A stretch of DNA of 23,637 nt from contig JARIDM010000072.1 of the NCBI GenBank assembly GCA_029263945.1, forward strand, positions 1 through 23,637, in the 5' to 3' direction. The translations under genes were made by a program, and so were the position numbers. The notes under the pieces are model-generated. The model had not been told where the DNA came from. It saw only the letters and a program-made list of their open reading frames with translations, and searched no databases. This DNA comes from Sporosarcina sp. Lineage in GTDB: Bacteria > Bacillota > Bacilli > Bacillales_A > Planococcaceae. Of the stretch, positions 1 to 6,212 are shown in pieces (the stretch's first letter is position 1; every line of letters starts with the position of its first letter).

Positions 1-29
1 AGCGCTCTATCCAATTGAGCTACGAACGC
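1..29 (-). tRNA. tRNA-Arg, 5' part only (cut by window edge)
   Basis: The minus strand begins with acceptor GCGTTCG, then TA and a D arm with GCTC/GAGC stem and AATTGGATA loop, a pattern typical of bacterial tRNA-Arg. The anticodon lies outside the window, so the Arg identity is an inference from the 5' half and its place at the end of the tRNA cluster. Confidence 0.6.
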
Positions 30-50
30 TTACTGAATGACGCAATTACT

Positions 51-79
51 ACTGTAACACATCAATTCGAATTATGCAA
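51..79 (-). promoter_or_regulatory. possible secondary promoter before tRNA-Arg
   Basis: On the minus strand TTGCAT (74-79) and TACAGT (51-56) are separated by 17 nt and sit about 15 nt beyond the expected start point from the tRNA-Arg 5' end. Each hexamer matches 4 of 6 sigma-A consensus bases. It could boost the distal tRNA, but readthrough from the main promoter is sufficient to explain expression. Confidence 0.3.
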
Positions 80-89
80 ACTTACTAGT

Positions 90-171
90 GCGGCCAAGAG
101 GATTTGAACCTCCACGAGTTTTACCTCACTAGGCCCTCAACCTAGCGCGTCTGCCGTTCCGCCACGACCGC
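90..171 (-). tRNA. tRNA-Leu (anticodon GAG)
   Basis: An 82-nt class II tRNA on the minus strand. Acceptor GCGGTCG pairs with the 3' end TGGCCGC (one wobble pair), the anticodon loop TTGAGGG is closed by CTAGG/CCTAG, and there is a long variable arm and a GGTTCAAATCC T arm. GAG reads CUU/CUC leucine codons. The 3' CCA is not encoded, so it must be added after transcription. Confidence 0.95.
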
Positions 172-191
172 ATGATTAAAAAGGATAGTTA

Positions 192-264
192 TGAGCCATG
201 GAGGATTCGAACCTCCGACCCTCTGATTAAAAGTCAGATGCTCTACCGACTGAGCTAATGGCTC
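192..264 (-). tRNA. tRNA-Lys (anticodon TTT)
   Basis: A 73-nt cloverleaf on the minus strand. Acceptor GAGCCAT pairs with ATGGCTC, the anticodon loop is CTTTTAA (anticodon TTT) on TCTGA/TCAGA, and the T arm contains GGTTCGAATCC. CCA is not encoded. Confidence 0.97.
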
Positions 265-352
265 CTAGGTAATTTGTTTATTGCCTTAAATCTTTTAATC
301 AAAGAAACGAAATCCGAAATTCCATGCTCTCCTGATTCAATTCAATAAGGTA

Positions 353-424
353 TGACCCGTACGGGATTCGAACCCGTGATACCGCCGTGAAAGGGCGGTG
401 TCTTAACCGCTTGACCAACGGGCC
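353..424 (-). tRNA. tRNA-Glu (anticodon TTC)
   Basis: A 72-nt cloverleaf on the minus strand. Acceptor GGCCCGT pairs with ACGGGTC (one G-U), anticodon loop CTTTCAC (TTC) sits on CCGCC/GGCGG, and the T arm contains GGTTCGAATCC. CCA is not encoded. An 88-nt spacer, longer than the other spacers in the cluster, separates it from tRNA-Lys. Confidence 0.97.
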
Positions 425-435
425 ATATATATAAA

Positions 436-525
436 TGGCGGAGAAGGAGGGATTTGAACCCTCGCGCCGCAATAGCGACCTACACCCTTAGCAGGGGCGC
501 CTCTTCACCACTTGAGTACTTCTCC
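436..525 (-). tRNA. tRNA-Ser (anticodon GCT), CCA encoded
   Basis: A class II tRNA with acceptor GGAGAAG paired to CTTCTCC, anticodon loop CTGCTAA (GCT, reading AGC/AGU), a long GC-rich variable arm and T arm GGTTCAAATCC. The 3' CCA is encoded at 436-438, unlike in the Glu, Lys and Leu genes downstream. Confidence 0.97.
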
Positions 526-529
526 ATAA

Positions 530-604
530 TGGCTCCGCAGGTAGGATTCGAACCTACGACCGATCGGTTAACAGCCGATTGCTCTACCACTGAGCTACTG
601 CGGA
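530..604 (-). tRNA. tRNA-Asn (anticodon GTT), CCA encoded
   Basis: A 75-nt gene including the encoded CCA (530-532). Acceptor TCCGCAG pairs with CTGCGGA, anticodon loop CTGTTAA (GTT) sits on ATCGG/CCGAT, and the T arm contains GGTTCGAATCC. It is the first tRNA after the promoter at 634-661; the Asn-Ser-Glu order is common in Bacillus tRNA clusters. Confidence 0.97.
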
Positions 605-633
605 ATAATTAGATGTCGTTCATGACCTCATTC

Positions 634-661
634 ATTATAGCAAAATAGAATTTTAAAGCAA
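634..661 (-). promoter_or_regulatory. sigma-A promoter of the tRNA cluster
   Basis: On the minus strand TTGCTT (656-661) and a perfect TATAAT (634-639) are 16 nt apart, and TG one base upstream of the -10 makes it an extended -10 element. The expected start point is about 20 nt before tRNA-Asn. This is a strong stable-RNA type promoter reading leftward into the tRNAs. Confidence 0.8.
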
Positions 662-712
662 GTGATTTTTAATATTTTTCTACAGCGACTTTCAAAGAAT
701 ACCATATGAACA

Positions 713-741
713 GCATATTTGTCAAATTGAAGTCATAAGAT
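713..741 (+). promoter_or_regulatory. sigma-E-like sporulation promoter for the PdaB-like gene
   Basis: GCATATT (713-719) fits the sigma-E -35 consensus KMATATT, and CATAAGAT (734-741) fits the -10 CATACAnT at five of seven fixed bases, with the usual 14-nt spacing. B. subtilis pdaB is known to be a sigma-E gene, so mother-cell expression of the following gene is a reasonable inference. Confidence 0.6.
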
Positions 742-771
742 TTACATAGATCATGTAAAGGGGGACAACAT

Positions 772-1434
772 ATGCGTATGAAAATCGCTTTTATTTTCAT
801 TCTAGGTTGTGGTTTGTTTTTATTTTTTCCATCCTTAGCAGAAAAAAATTCACTTCTATCCGTCTTTCGTGTTACAGAAGAACCCGTTGCGATTACTCGA
901 GGTACATACGGTTCCGCCCTTACAGTAAACTTATCCTTTGGTGATGATGAAATCATCGAATGGATTCAAACCATGGAAAAACCTTACCCCTTACTCTTTA
1001 TTGATGTCGATTGGGCAAATCGTTTTCCTAGTACAGTTCAACTCATAAACGAGAAGCATGTTCCTACAGCTTTACTAGGTAGCAAAGGAGCCGATTATGA
1101 AGAAGACGGTAGATTACTCGTTGACCAAATTGACCAATTCGAAAAAAACTTTAAACGAAAGCCACTTTGGTTTAGAACGATGGACGAAGTTTTCCCACCC
1201 TTTTTGCATACATTATTATGGGAAGCAAAAATTAACGCCCTCGGTTCTTCATTTTCTTGGAAGGGCGGAGACATTCCGCCTATGATTGAAGGTGAAATTA
1301 TTTCTGTGCCTCATCATCAAAAAGATCGTATTAATTTATCTCGATTAAAGAAGTTGGAGGAAACACGGGATTTTCAAACGATTGAAGAAGTTCTTTTTGG
1401 CGCTCTTGGGAAAACTAAAAAGATCCCAGAATAA
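772..1434 (+). CDS. PdaB-like polysaccharide deacetylase relative with degenerate active site
   Basis: 220 residues, starting at an ATG behind AGGGGG. Residues 1-23 form a secretion signal (hydrophobic 5-20, SLA before a likely cleavage site). The remainder follows the NodB deacetylase layout of B. subtilis PdaB, a spore cortex protein: TVNLSFG (51-57) falls where PdaB has TFDISWG, DWANRFPSTV (80-89) matches its WAERHPDVV segment, and GEIISVP (174-180) matches GDIILLH. The catalytic Asp of the first motif is Asn53, the RPPxG motif has become FRTMD (134-138), and the last-motif His position holds Pro180. Position beside kbaA and orientation also match pdaB. Inference: a pdaB counterpart that has probably lost catalysis but stays open with a sporulation promoter. 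The family call rests on remembered motifs, not an alignment. Confidence 0.6.
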   Translation: MRMKIAFIFILGCGLFLFFPSLAEKNSLLSVFRVTEEPVAITRGTYGSALTVNLSFGDDEIIEWIQTMEKPYPLLFIDVDWANRFPSTVQLINEKHVPTALLGSKGADYEEDGRLLVDQIDQFEKNFKRKPLWFRTMDEVFPPFLHTLLWEAKINALGSSFSWKGGDIPPMIEGEIISVPHHQKDRINLSRLKKLEETRDFQTIEEVLFGALGKTKKIPE

Positions 1435-1437
1435 AAA

Positions 1438-1469
1438 AGTCCAAATCCTTTTCGTTAAGGATTTGGACT
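1438..1469. terminator. bidirectional terminator between the PdaB-like gene and kbaA
   Basis: A perfect 13-bp stem (1438-1450 with 1457-1469) encloses a 6-nt loop. Reading leftward it is followed by six T, so it should end the kbaA transcript well. Reading rightward the trailing GTTTTAACTTT is weaker. It lies 3 bp after the plus-strand stop codon and 9 bp beyond the kbaA stop, so it serves both converging genes. Confidence 0.9.
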
Positions 1470-1478
1470 GTTTTAACT

Positions 1479-2156
1479 TTATTTCGACGAAGCAGCAGTT
1501 GCTTTTTTGCGCGCTGCACGGCGTTCATCTAATTGTGCTTTGTCTACATCTGACATACGGTTATACTTCGGCAAAGCCAAAATTTGATACGCATTTACGG
1601 CAAGCAGTGGGAATAAAAGAATCGTTACCCAACTATCAATATTACCTGAACGCACCATCAACGCAGGCAACCACTCGAGCGTCGTAATGACGATCATAAA
1701 AAACAGTGCCGAAATAAGCGTATGCTTCTTTGTCCACTGTGCTTTTAAGTAAGCCGTGACACCTGCCACAACAACAAGCGTGACGAGCAGCGCTAAGTAC
1801 AATAAAGAACGTTCCGTATCTTCCGAAGTTAAGCGGAAACGGAAGAAGATTAAATCGAAAAGAACAATCGCAATAATTAACAACTGCACCCAATTCCACA
1901 ACGTAAGTGTTTTAAACATATTCACACCAAACTGGTGAACGGTTAAATATGCGAAAAAACCCATTTGGGCCACAACACTCATTGTAAAACCAAGAAACAC
2001 CATCCATACAAACGCCAATATAAACTGTCCATACTCACCAGCTTGTAAATACCCTGAAAAGAATTCCCAACGCACAATTAAACCAACAACTGCGGTGACA
2101 ACTCCTCCTATTAAAAGTGCATTAAAAAAGAATTTAACCCAATTTCGTATTGTCAA
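1479..2156 (-). CDS. kbaA: KinB-signalling pathway activation protein KbaA
   Basis: 225-residue membrane protein. In B. subtilis KbaA is needed for activity of the sensor kinase KinB, which feeds the Spo0A phosphorelay at the start of sporulation. Six hydrophobic segments are visible, near residues 9-29, 44-66, 86-106, 117-137, 145-165 and 175-196. The segment SVVAQMGFFAYLTVHQFG (60-77) resembles the family's conserved QMGYFAYLTVHRFG. A charged tail of about 25 residues follows the last helix, making it somewhat longer than the roughly 198-residue B. subtilis protein. The start is TTG at 2154-2156, supported by GGAGG nine nt upstream; no ATG is nearby. It lies between pdaB-like and gerD genes of opposite strand, the same alternation as in B. 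subtilis. Confidence 0.9.
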   Translation of the reverse strand: MTIRNWVKFFFNALLIGGVVTAVVGLIVRWEFFSGYLQAGEYGQFILAFVWMVFLGFTMSVVAQMGFFAYLTVHQFGVNMFKTLTLWNWVQLLIIAIVLFDLIFFRFRLTSEDTERSLLYLALLVTLVVVAGVTAYLKAQWTKKHTLISALFFMIVITTLEWLPALMVRSGNIDSWVTILLFPLLAVNAYQILALPKYNRMSDVDKAQLDERRAARKKATAASSK

Positions 2157-2279
2157 GACAAGAATCCTCCGATTGTAATTACTGCTAATATTGTAACAAC
2201 CATTTCACAAAAAATCTATTGCTGTAAACGTTTCATGCATATTTTCCAAGGAAATGTGAACAATAAATGAAAAGGCTTT

Positions 2280-2912
2280 ATGAAGGGAATGAAAACAGCC
2301 CCCATGAAAGTTAAGTTTTTTCATTTATGCGCAGTTATCCTTTTATTAACAAGTTGTGCCACACCTCAAACGCCTCCCTCATTCGACGACATGAAAAAGA
2401 TGATGACAGACGCACTTCAAACCGAGGACGGAAAAAAGGCACTCAGGCAAATCCTAGCAGAAGAAGATTTTAGAGAACTCCTCATCTTAGAGCAAGCAGA
2501 AGTAAAAAAGTCCATTGAAGAAACATTGTTATCCGAGGACGGCAATGCTTTTTGGAAAAAAACATTTGACGATCCCACGTTTACAGAAAAGATTGCCAAA
2601 AGTATGAAAGACCAACAACAAGAAGTGATGAAACAATTAATGGACGATGCCACTTTCCAAAAGCAATTAGAAGCATTTTTCGGACAACCTGACATGCAAA
2701 AGCAACTGGAATCCGTTATTAAATCGGCTACCATGAAAGAGCAATATGAAAAAGTAATCGAAGAAACCATCAATAGCCCGTTACTGCAGACCAAGTGGGA
2801 AAAACTGATCAAAGAAGCTGGGAAAGCGGCGGAAAGCGATAAAAACAAAGGGAAAGAAGAAAAGAAAGAGGAAGAACAGTCTTCTGAACAAAAAGAGGAA
2901 GAAGGTTCATAA
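2280..2912 (+). CDS. gerD: Spore germination lipoprotein GerD
   Basis: 210 residues. GerD is a lipoprotein of the spore inner membrane that clusters the GerA-type nutrient receptors into a germinosome. The N-terminus is basic, then hydrophobic, ending in a lipobox LTSC with lipidated Cys26. A short Pro-rich linker (PQTPPS) precedes a mostly helical core (about 33-180) with repeated charged heptad-like segments, and the tail (about 184-210) is almost entirely Lys, Glu, Gln and Ser. The start ATG at 2280 follows AAAGG at only 4 nt; ATGs at 2289 and 2304 would also keep the signal peptide. Family expression is forespore-specific (sigma-G), but I could not assign a convincing sigma-G promoter. 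It faces salA, with a shared terminator over the stop codon. Confidence 0.88.
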   Translation: MKGMKTAPMKVKFFHLCAVILLLTSCATPQTPPSFDDMKKMMTDALQTEDGKKALRQILAEEDFRELLILEQAEVKKSIEETLLSEDGNAFWKKTFDDPTFTEKIAKSMKDQQQEVMKQLMDDATFQKQLEAFFGQPDMQKQLESVIKSATMKEQYEKVIEETINSPLLQTKWEKLIKEAGKAAESDKNKGKEEKKEEEQSSEQKEEEGS

Positions 2913-2928
2913 TCCCTTCTTCCTTTTT
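2897..2928. terminator. bidirectional terminator between gerD and salA
   Basis: GGAAGAAGG (2897-2905) and CCTTCTTCC (2915-2923) form a 9-bp stem with a 9-nt loop, followed by five T rightward. Reading leftward, TCTTTTT follows, so it can also stop salA transcripts. The stem contains the last codons of gerD and its stop codon lies in the loop. Confidence 0.85.
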
Positions 2929-2931
2929 ATG

Positions 2932-3987
2932 TTATTCTTTTTTATCTATAATTTTTTGTGCGATTTCCATGTAAATCTGGCCGATTGAATGATCTTCTGC
3001 ATATACAGAAGGTGCAAAATCTTCCTCATCCCAATCTGGCTGTCCAAGTGGAATTTGGCCGATGACTTCTGAACGCAACTCGTCTGCAAGACGCTTGCCG
3101 CCACCTTTTCCAAATACATACTCGCGTTCGCCTGACTGTTTTGATTCGAACCAAGACATGTTTTCAATGACACCCAGAATTTCATGATTCGTTTGTAAAG
3201 CCATTGCCCCTGCACGCGCAGCAACGAATGCAGCCGTTGGGTGAGGAGTTGTGACGATCAGTTCTTTAGACGTTGGAATCATTTGGTGAATATCAAGTGC
3301 GATATCTCCAGTTCCTGGCGGTAAGTCCAGTAGCAAGTAGTCCAGGTCTCCCCATTCTACATCACGGAAAAACTGATCGAGTGCTTTCCCAAGCATTGGT
3401 CCACGCCACACAACTGGTGCATTATCTTCTACAAAAAAGCCCATAGAAATCACTTTAACACCTAGACGCTCAACCGGAATAATTCTCTCTCCGCGTACGA
3501 TAGGCATTTTCGTAACCCCCATCATATCCGGCACACTAAATCCGTAAATATCAGCGTCAATTAAACCAACCTTTTTACCAAGACGTGCAAGTGCGACTGC
3601 AACGTTAACAGATACAGTCGATTTTCCCACGCCGCCTTTACCCGAAGCCACTGAGATAAATTCAATATTACTAAGAGGTGATAAAATATCTTGTGCCTCT
3701 GATTCCGTTGCCGTCCCGCGGAATTTTTCAAGCACGTCCTGTGATAACTCTTCAAAACGAATGCCTACTGATTCAGCACCCGCCTCTTTTAAGATATCCA
3801 CGACTTTCATTTGAAACGGCAATTGTTCCGCCGTATTTATTTTTGCGAGTGCAAGTTTGACACTTACATGTTTTTTCTCCACATTGATTGAAACTTCAGT
3901 GATGCCTTCCGTTTCTGCAAGCGTTTTATGTAAAAACGGATCTTTCAGCTGACCTACTAATTCGCGTACTGTTTGCTCATTGATCAA
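2932..3987 (-). CDS. salA: Mrp/ApbC-family ATPase SalA
   Basis: 351 residues from a TTG start. An N-terminal MIP18/DUF59-like domain (about 1-88) is followed by a deviant Walker A ATPase domain (GKGGVGKST at 116-124), switch region LIDADIYGFSVPD and LLLDLPPGTGD. The family ranges from iron-sulphur cluster carriers to the B. subtilis regulator SalA, which affects scoC and exoprotease expression. This protein has no cysteine at all, so the CxxC that binds an iron-sulphur cluster in other Mrp proteins is absent. Tyr329 in APSVY may correspond to the phosphorylated tyrosine reported for SalA. A GTG at 3994-3996 gives three more residues, but AAGGAG overlaps that GTG and lies 8 nt from the chosen TTG, and the resulting MINEQTVRELVG matches the known SalA start. 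It lies downstream of cwlD on the same strand with its own extended -10 promoter. Confidence 0.92.
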   Translation of the reverse strand: MINEQTVRELVGQLKDPFLHKTLAETEGITEVSINVEKKHVSVKLALAKINTAEQLPFQMKVVDILKEAGAESVGIRFEELSQDVLEKFRGTATESEAQDILSPLSNIEFISVASGKGGVGKSTVSVNVAVALARLGKKVGLIDADIYGFSVPDMMGVTKMPIVRGERIIPVERLGVKVISMGFFVEDNAPVVWRGPMLGKALDQFFRDVEWGDLDYLLLDLPPGTGDIALDIHQMIPTSKELIVTTPHPTAAFVAARAGAMALQTNHEILGVIENMSWFESKQSGEREYVFGKGGGKRLADELRSEVIGQIPLGQPDWDEEDFAPSVYAEDHSIGQIYMEIAQKIIDKKE

Positions 3988-4025
3988 TTTCGACACTCCT
4001 TGGAGGTATATTCAAATCTTCTCCT

Positions 4026-4052
4026 AGTATAGCATAAAGAAAGTGTCGTCTA
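4026..4052 (-). promoter_or_regulatory. probable sigma-A promoter of salA
   Basis: On the minus strand TATACT (4026-4031) is preceded by TG one base upstream (extended -10). A weak -35, TAGACG (4047-4052), is 15 nt away. The expected start point is about 30 nt before the start codon and leaves the AAGGAG site in the transcript. Confidence 0.45.
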
Positions 4053-4067
4053 CGAATGAATCGGTTC

Positions 4068-4790
4068 TCATAATTCCTCTGAATTTATAAAAGTCCGAAT
4101 TCCCTCTACAATTGAGTCTGCCACTTTTTCTTGATACTTTGAATCCGTCAGCAGTGCCCTTTCCGCATCATTTGAGATGAACCCAGTCTCCACAAGCACA
4201 GCAGGAACAGGAGACTTTTTCAATAAATACACACCACTAATTGCAAGTGCTTCTCTATCCGTATTTTTTAACTTCTCTCTAAAAGACGTCTGAATGGCTT
4301 TTGCCAAAAATTCACCATTTGGATGACCGCCTTCATGGTAAAACACTTGCGCACCGTGCCATTTTTCTTGGGGGACAGCGTTCACGTGCACGCTAATAAA
4401 AACATCAGGGGCTTCATTGGTGACAATCGTTTCTCTTAACTTTAAATCTGCAAGCTTGCGTTCACGTATTGTGGCAAATTTATCTTCCGGTGCATGCTCT
4501 GCAATCGCATCTCCCTCTTTTTTTCGCGTCATCACAACTGTGGCACCCTTTTTTTCTAGTCGCTTCGCCAGTAAATGCGCAATTTCAAGCGTAATATTTT
4601 GTTCGATGACGTCACCTGAAGATGCGCCTCCATCAAGTCCCCCGTGACCAGGGTCAATGACAATCTTTACACCCGCAAATTCTTCAGGCATAAAAAAGCC
4701 CCGATCTGATGCCTGTGTGCCGTAAATAACAATCCCTAAAGAAGTTACAAATAAAATGCCAACTAATAGCCAACGTTTAATAGTAGACAC
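4068..4790 (-). CDS. cwlD: N-acetylmuramoyl-L-alanine amidase CwlD
   Basis: 240 residues. CwlD removes the peptide side chain from muramic acid in the spore cortex, the first step toward muramic-delta-lactam, which marks cortex for germination enzymes. A hydrophobic N-terminal segment (about 7-24) acts as signal or anchor, followed by one Amidase_3 domain from residue 40. The zinc and catalytic residues of the family are present: His49 in DPGHGG, Glu63 in IEQN, His135 in SVHVNA and Glu201 in VETGF. The start is GTG at 4788-4790 with AAAAGG unusually close (2 nt); no better in-frame start is visible. A sigma-E-like promoter precedes it, and the gene lies between rhodanese and salA as part of the spore block. 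Confidence 0.93.
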   Translation of the reverse strand: MSTIKRWLLVGILFVTSLGIVIYGTQASDRGFFMPEEFAGVKIVIDPGHGGLDGGASSGDVIEQNITLEIAHLLAKRLEKKGATVVMTRKKEGDAIAEHAPEDKFATIRERKLADLKLRETIVTNEAPDVFISVHVNAVPQEKWHGAQVFYHEGGHPNGEFLAKAIQTSFREKLKNTDREALAISGVYLLKKSPVPAVLVETGFISNDAERALLTDSKYQEKVADSIVEGIRTFINSEEL

Positions 4791-4804
4791 CGCCTTTTAT
4801 CTCT

Positions 4805-4833
4805 ATTATACGTCGCACAAATTGGAGATATGT
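4805..4833 (-). promoter_or_regulatory. sigma-E-like promoter of cwlD
   Basis: On the minus strand ACATATC (4827-4833) and CGTATAAT (4805-4812) are 14 nt apart, the sigma-E spacing, and match KMATATT/CATACAnT at most positions. The element also contains TATAAT, so sigma-A use is possible, but no -35 hexamer fits at 16-18 nt. B. subtilis cwlD is a sporulation gene with sigma-E expression. Confidence 0.45.
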
Positions 4834-4852
4834 CTCTCTTGAGAGGTAGACT

Positions 4853-4888
4853 CAAAAAAACCTGTATAACCATAAAGGTCTACAGGTT
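4853..4888 (-). terminator. terminator of the rhodanese gene
   Basis: On the minus strand AACCTGTA pairs with TACAGGTT (8 bp); an inner ACC/GGT pairing may extend it. A run of seven T follows directly. It ends the rhodanese transcript before cwlD, separating the two genes. Confidence 0.85.
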
Positions 4889-4897
4889 CACTTTTTA

Positions 4898-5194
4898 TTA
4901 TTCAGTTGGGCCTTCCCATGCAAGCATGCCGCCAGTCATGTTCGTTACATCATAACCTTCTGACTCTAAATACGCTGTCGCACGTCCACTTCGCCCCCCT
5001 GAGCGGCAAATCATAATATAGGGCTTTGCCTTGTCAAGTTCACCTGCACGCGTAGCAACCTCGCCTAGAGGGATATGCACGGCACCAGGAATGATCCCTT
5101 CTGCAACTTCATCCGCTTCACGGACATCGATGAGATTTAGCGTGTCACCATTCTCTAGTTTTTCATTTACGTCTATTGGTGTAATTTCTTTCAT
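4898..5194 (-). CDS. single-domain rhodanese-like sulfurtransferase
   Basis: 98 residues, one complete rhodanese fold. The active-site loop CRSGGRS (63-69) has the catalytic Cys63, which would carry a persulfide sulphur atom. LIDVREADE (21-29) and GAVHIPLGE (37-45) are the usual family motifs, and a C-terminal GGMLAWEG matches the closing motif of the domain. No signal peptide or membrane segment, so it is cytoplasmic. Start ATG with AAGGAGG 10 nt upstream. The sulphur acceptor cannot be told from sequence. It has a separate terminator and a possible promoter (5300-5329), so it looks like a single-gene unit occupying the place of ybaJ/ybaK in B. subtilis. Confidence 0.92.
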   Translation of the reverse strand: MKEITPIDVNEKLENGDTLNLIDVREADEVAEGIIPGAVHIPLGEVATRAGELDKAKPYIMICRSGGRSGRATAYLESEGYDVTNMTGGMLAWEGPTE

Positions 5195-5297
5195 GTGTAA
5201 ATCCTCCTTCTACGATACGTCTTTGTCTATTTTACCTATGGTCGATTCAAAAAGGCTAATCATTCGCTCTATGCGATGTACTTCTCATGTTCTATTC

Positions 5298-5690
5298 TTA
5301 TTGTAAATAGTGCATAAATACGTTTGCAATTGAGAATTAGATCATTAAACCAACCACATCGTTTACCGTCGTTATAAACGGACCTGAAGCAATTGCTGGA
5401 TCGAATTTTAATTTATTGAGGATTAGCAGAATAACCAATCCAATTACAGCTGAAATACTTAATGTGATCAGGATTTACAAGCCCACAACAATACCTAATA
5501 TGAAGTTCCCATAAAACAGTAATATTAAAATTGAAATTAAAACCAAACAAATCGTACCAATCAAAAAGCCCGTCGCAAATTCTCTTCGAATCATATGCCA
5601 CAGTTTTTTAGTATCCAGTGTACCTAAAGCAAGTCCTCTCACGGAGACCGTCAAAGATAAAGGTTTAATTTTAATTTGTCCAAAAGACAA
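5298..5690 (-). pseudogene. C-terminal remnant of an MgtE-type magnesium transporter
   Basis: From about 5659 leftward the minus strand translates to SLTVSVRGLALG, then a transmembrane stretch ending FILGIVVGL, a TAA stop, and in the same frame ISAVIGLVILLI, FDPAIASGPFITTVNDVVGLMI, a second TAA, and FSIANVF up to a final stop at 5298-5300. This is the membrane core end of MgtE (SLTVxVRGLA and the PAxASGPFxTTxxDxxG motif are family hallmarks). The N-terminal regulatory and CBS domains and most of the membrane region, roughly 300 or more residues, are missing. Both nonsense codons are in frame without frameshift, so the decay looks recent. The upstream ten residues (SFGQIKIKP) show no MgtE character, and the junction lies 1-2 bases after the small GTPase stop, so the truncation point is probably at that gene. 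Confidence 0.85.
5300..5329 (-). promoter_or_regulatory. possible promoter of the rhodanese gene
   Basis: On the minus strand TTGCAA (5324-5329) and TACAAT (5300-5305) are 18 nt apart. The -10 matches five of six consensus bases. It overlaps the decayed end of the MgtE remnant and would give a leader of about 100 nt before the rhodanese start. Confidence 0.35.
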
Positions 5691-5691
5691 T

Positions 5692-6180
5692 TCATTTTAT
5701 GTTTTGGAGTGCTTTTTCTAGCTGTTCGATATTTTCACCAGTTTTGGCAGAAATCGCAATAATTTGAACGTCGTTTTCTGTTTTCTGTTTAACGTAACGA
5801 ATGACAGAATCGATTGAATCCGCCTTATCAACTTTATTAATCACGATTAAAATATTCACTTTGTATTTCTTTAACTTATGATATAAATCCAACTCATTTT
5901 TTGATAAAACGGTTCCTGCCGCATTTAAAAATAACACGACATTCTTATAGTTTTTCAATTCCTTAGTAATTTTTTTCGTAATGTTTTTATTAATATCGTT
6001 TAAGCCAGGTGTGTCTACAAGTACGAGGTCTTTATACGAATAATATTTGGACGTTACCGTTTCACCTGGTATCGGACTAACTTTTATTTCCTGATTTCCC
6101 GTTAAACGTTTAATCAGTGTCGATTTCCCCGTATTTACTTCTCCCACTATCGCAACTTCTGTTTTTCCATCGAACGACAT
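5692..6180 (-). CDS. small Era-like GTPase, paralogue of the next gene upstream
   Basis: 162 residues, a bare TRAFAC-class GTPase domain with no fused effector. All G motifs are visible: P-loop GEVNTGKST (13-21), switch I IPGET (37-41), DTPG (56-59), NKVD (115-118) and SAK (144-146). It is clearly related to the GTPase domain of the 340-residue protein encoded 32 bp upstream: both share VNTGKS, PGET, DTPGLNDINK and SAKTGENI. Start ATG with GGAGG 10 nt upstream. Being short, soluble and partnered with a membrane-tailed paralogue, it may form a heterodimer with it (inference). Sampled lines (5761-5820: 20 G/C of 60; 5881-5940: 19 of 60) are more A/T-rich than cwlD (4381-4440: 25 of 60). Substrate and role unknown. 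Confidence 0.88.
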   Translation of the reverse strand: MSFDGKTEVAIVGEVNTGKSTLIKRLTGNQEIKVSPIPGETVTSKYYSYKDLVLVDTPGLNDINKNITKKITKELKNYKNVVLFLNAAGTVLSKNELDLYHKLKKYKVNILIVINKVDKADSIDSVIRYVKQKTENDVQIIAISAKTGENIEQLEKALQNIK

Positions 6181-6212
6181 CGGTCATTAGCCTCCAATCT
6201 ATCTCTGTTTCC

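Noticed and set aside
299..335. A short leaderless-looking minus-strand peptide (MEFRISFL) with AGGAG nearby between tRNA-Glu and tRNA-Lys
   Set aside because: Only eight codons, spacing of 3 nt is too short, and it lies inside a tRNA transcript.
2172..2199. TTGTTA-16-TACAAT as a kbaA promoter
   Set aside because: The predicted start would fall after the kbaA ribosome binding site (2166-2170), so the message could not be translated from it.
2226..2279. A sigma-G promoter before gerD (GCATA with CAATAAA)
   Set aside because: Spacing of 19 nt and a poor -10 match; expected from family knowledge but not supported by the bases.
2417..2848. 143-codon minus-strand frame opposite gerD
   Set aside because: Pure antisense shadow of gerD, Ser/Cys-rich with no start site; gerD itself has the lipobox and correct length.
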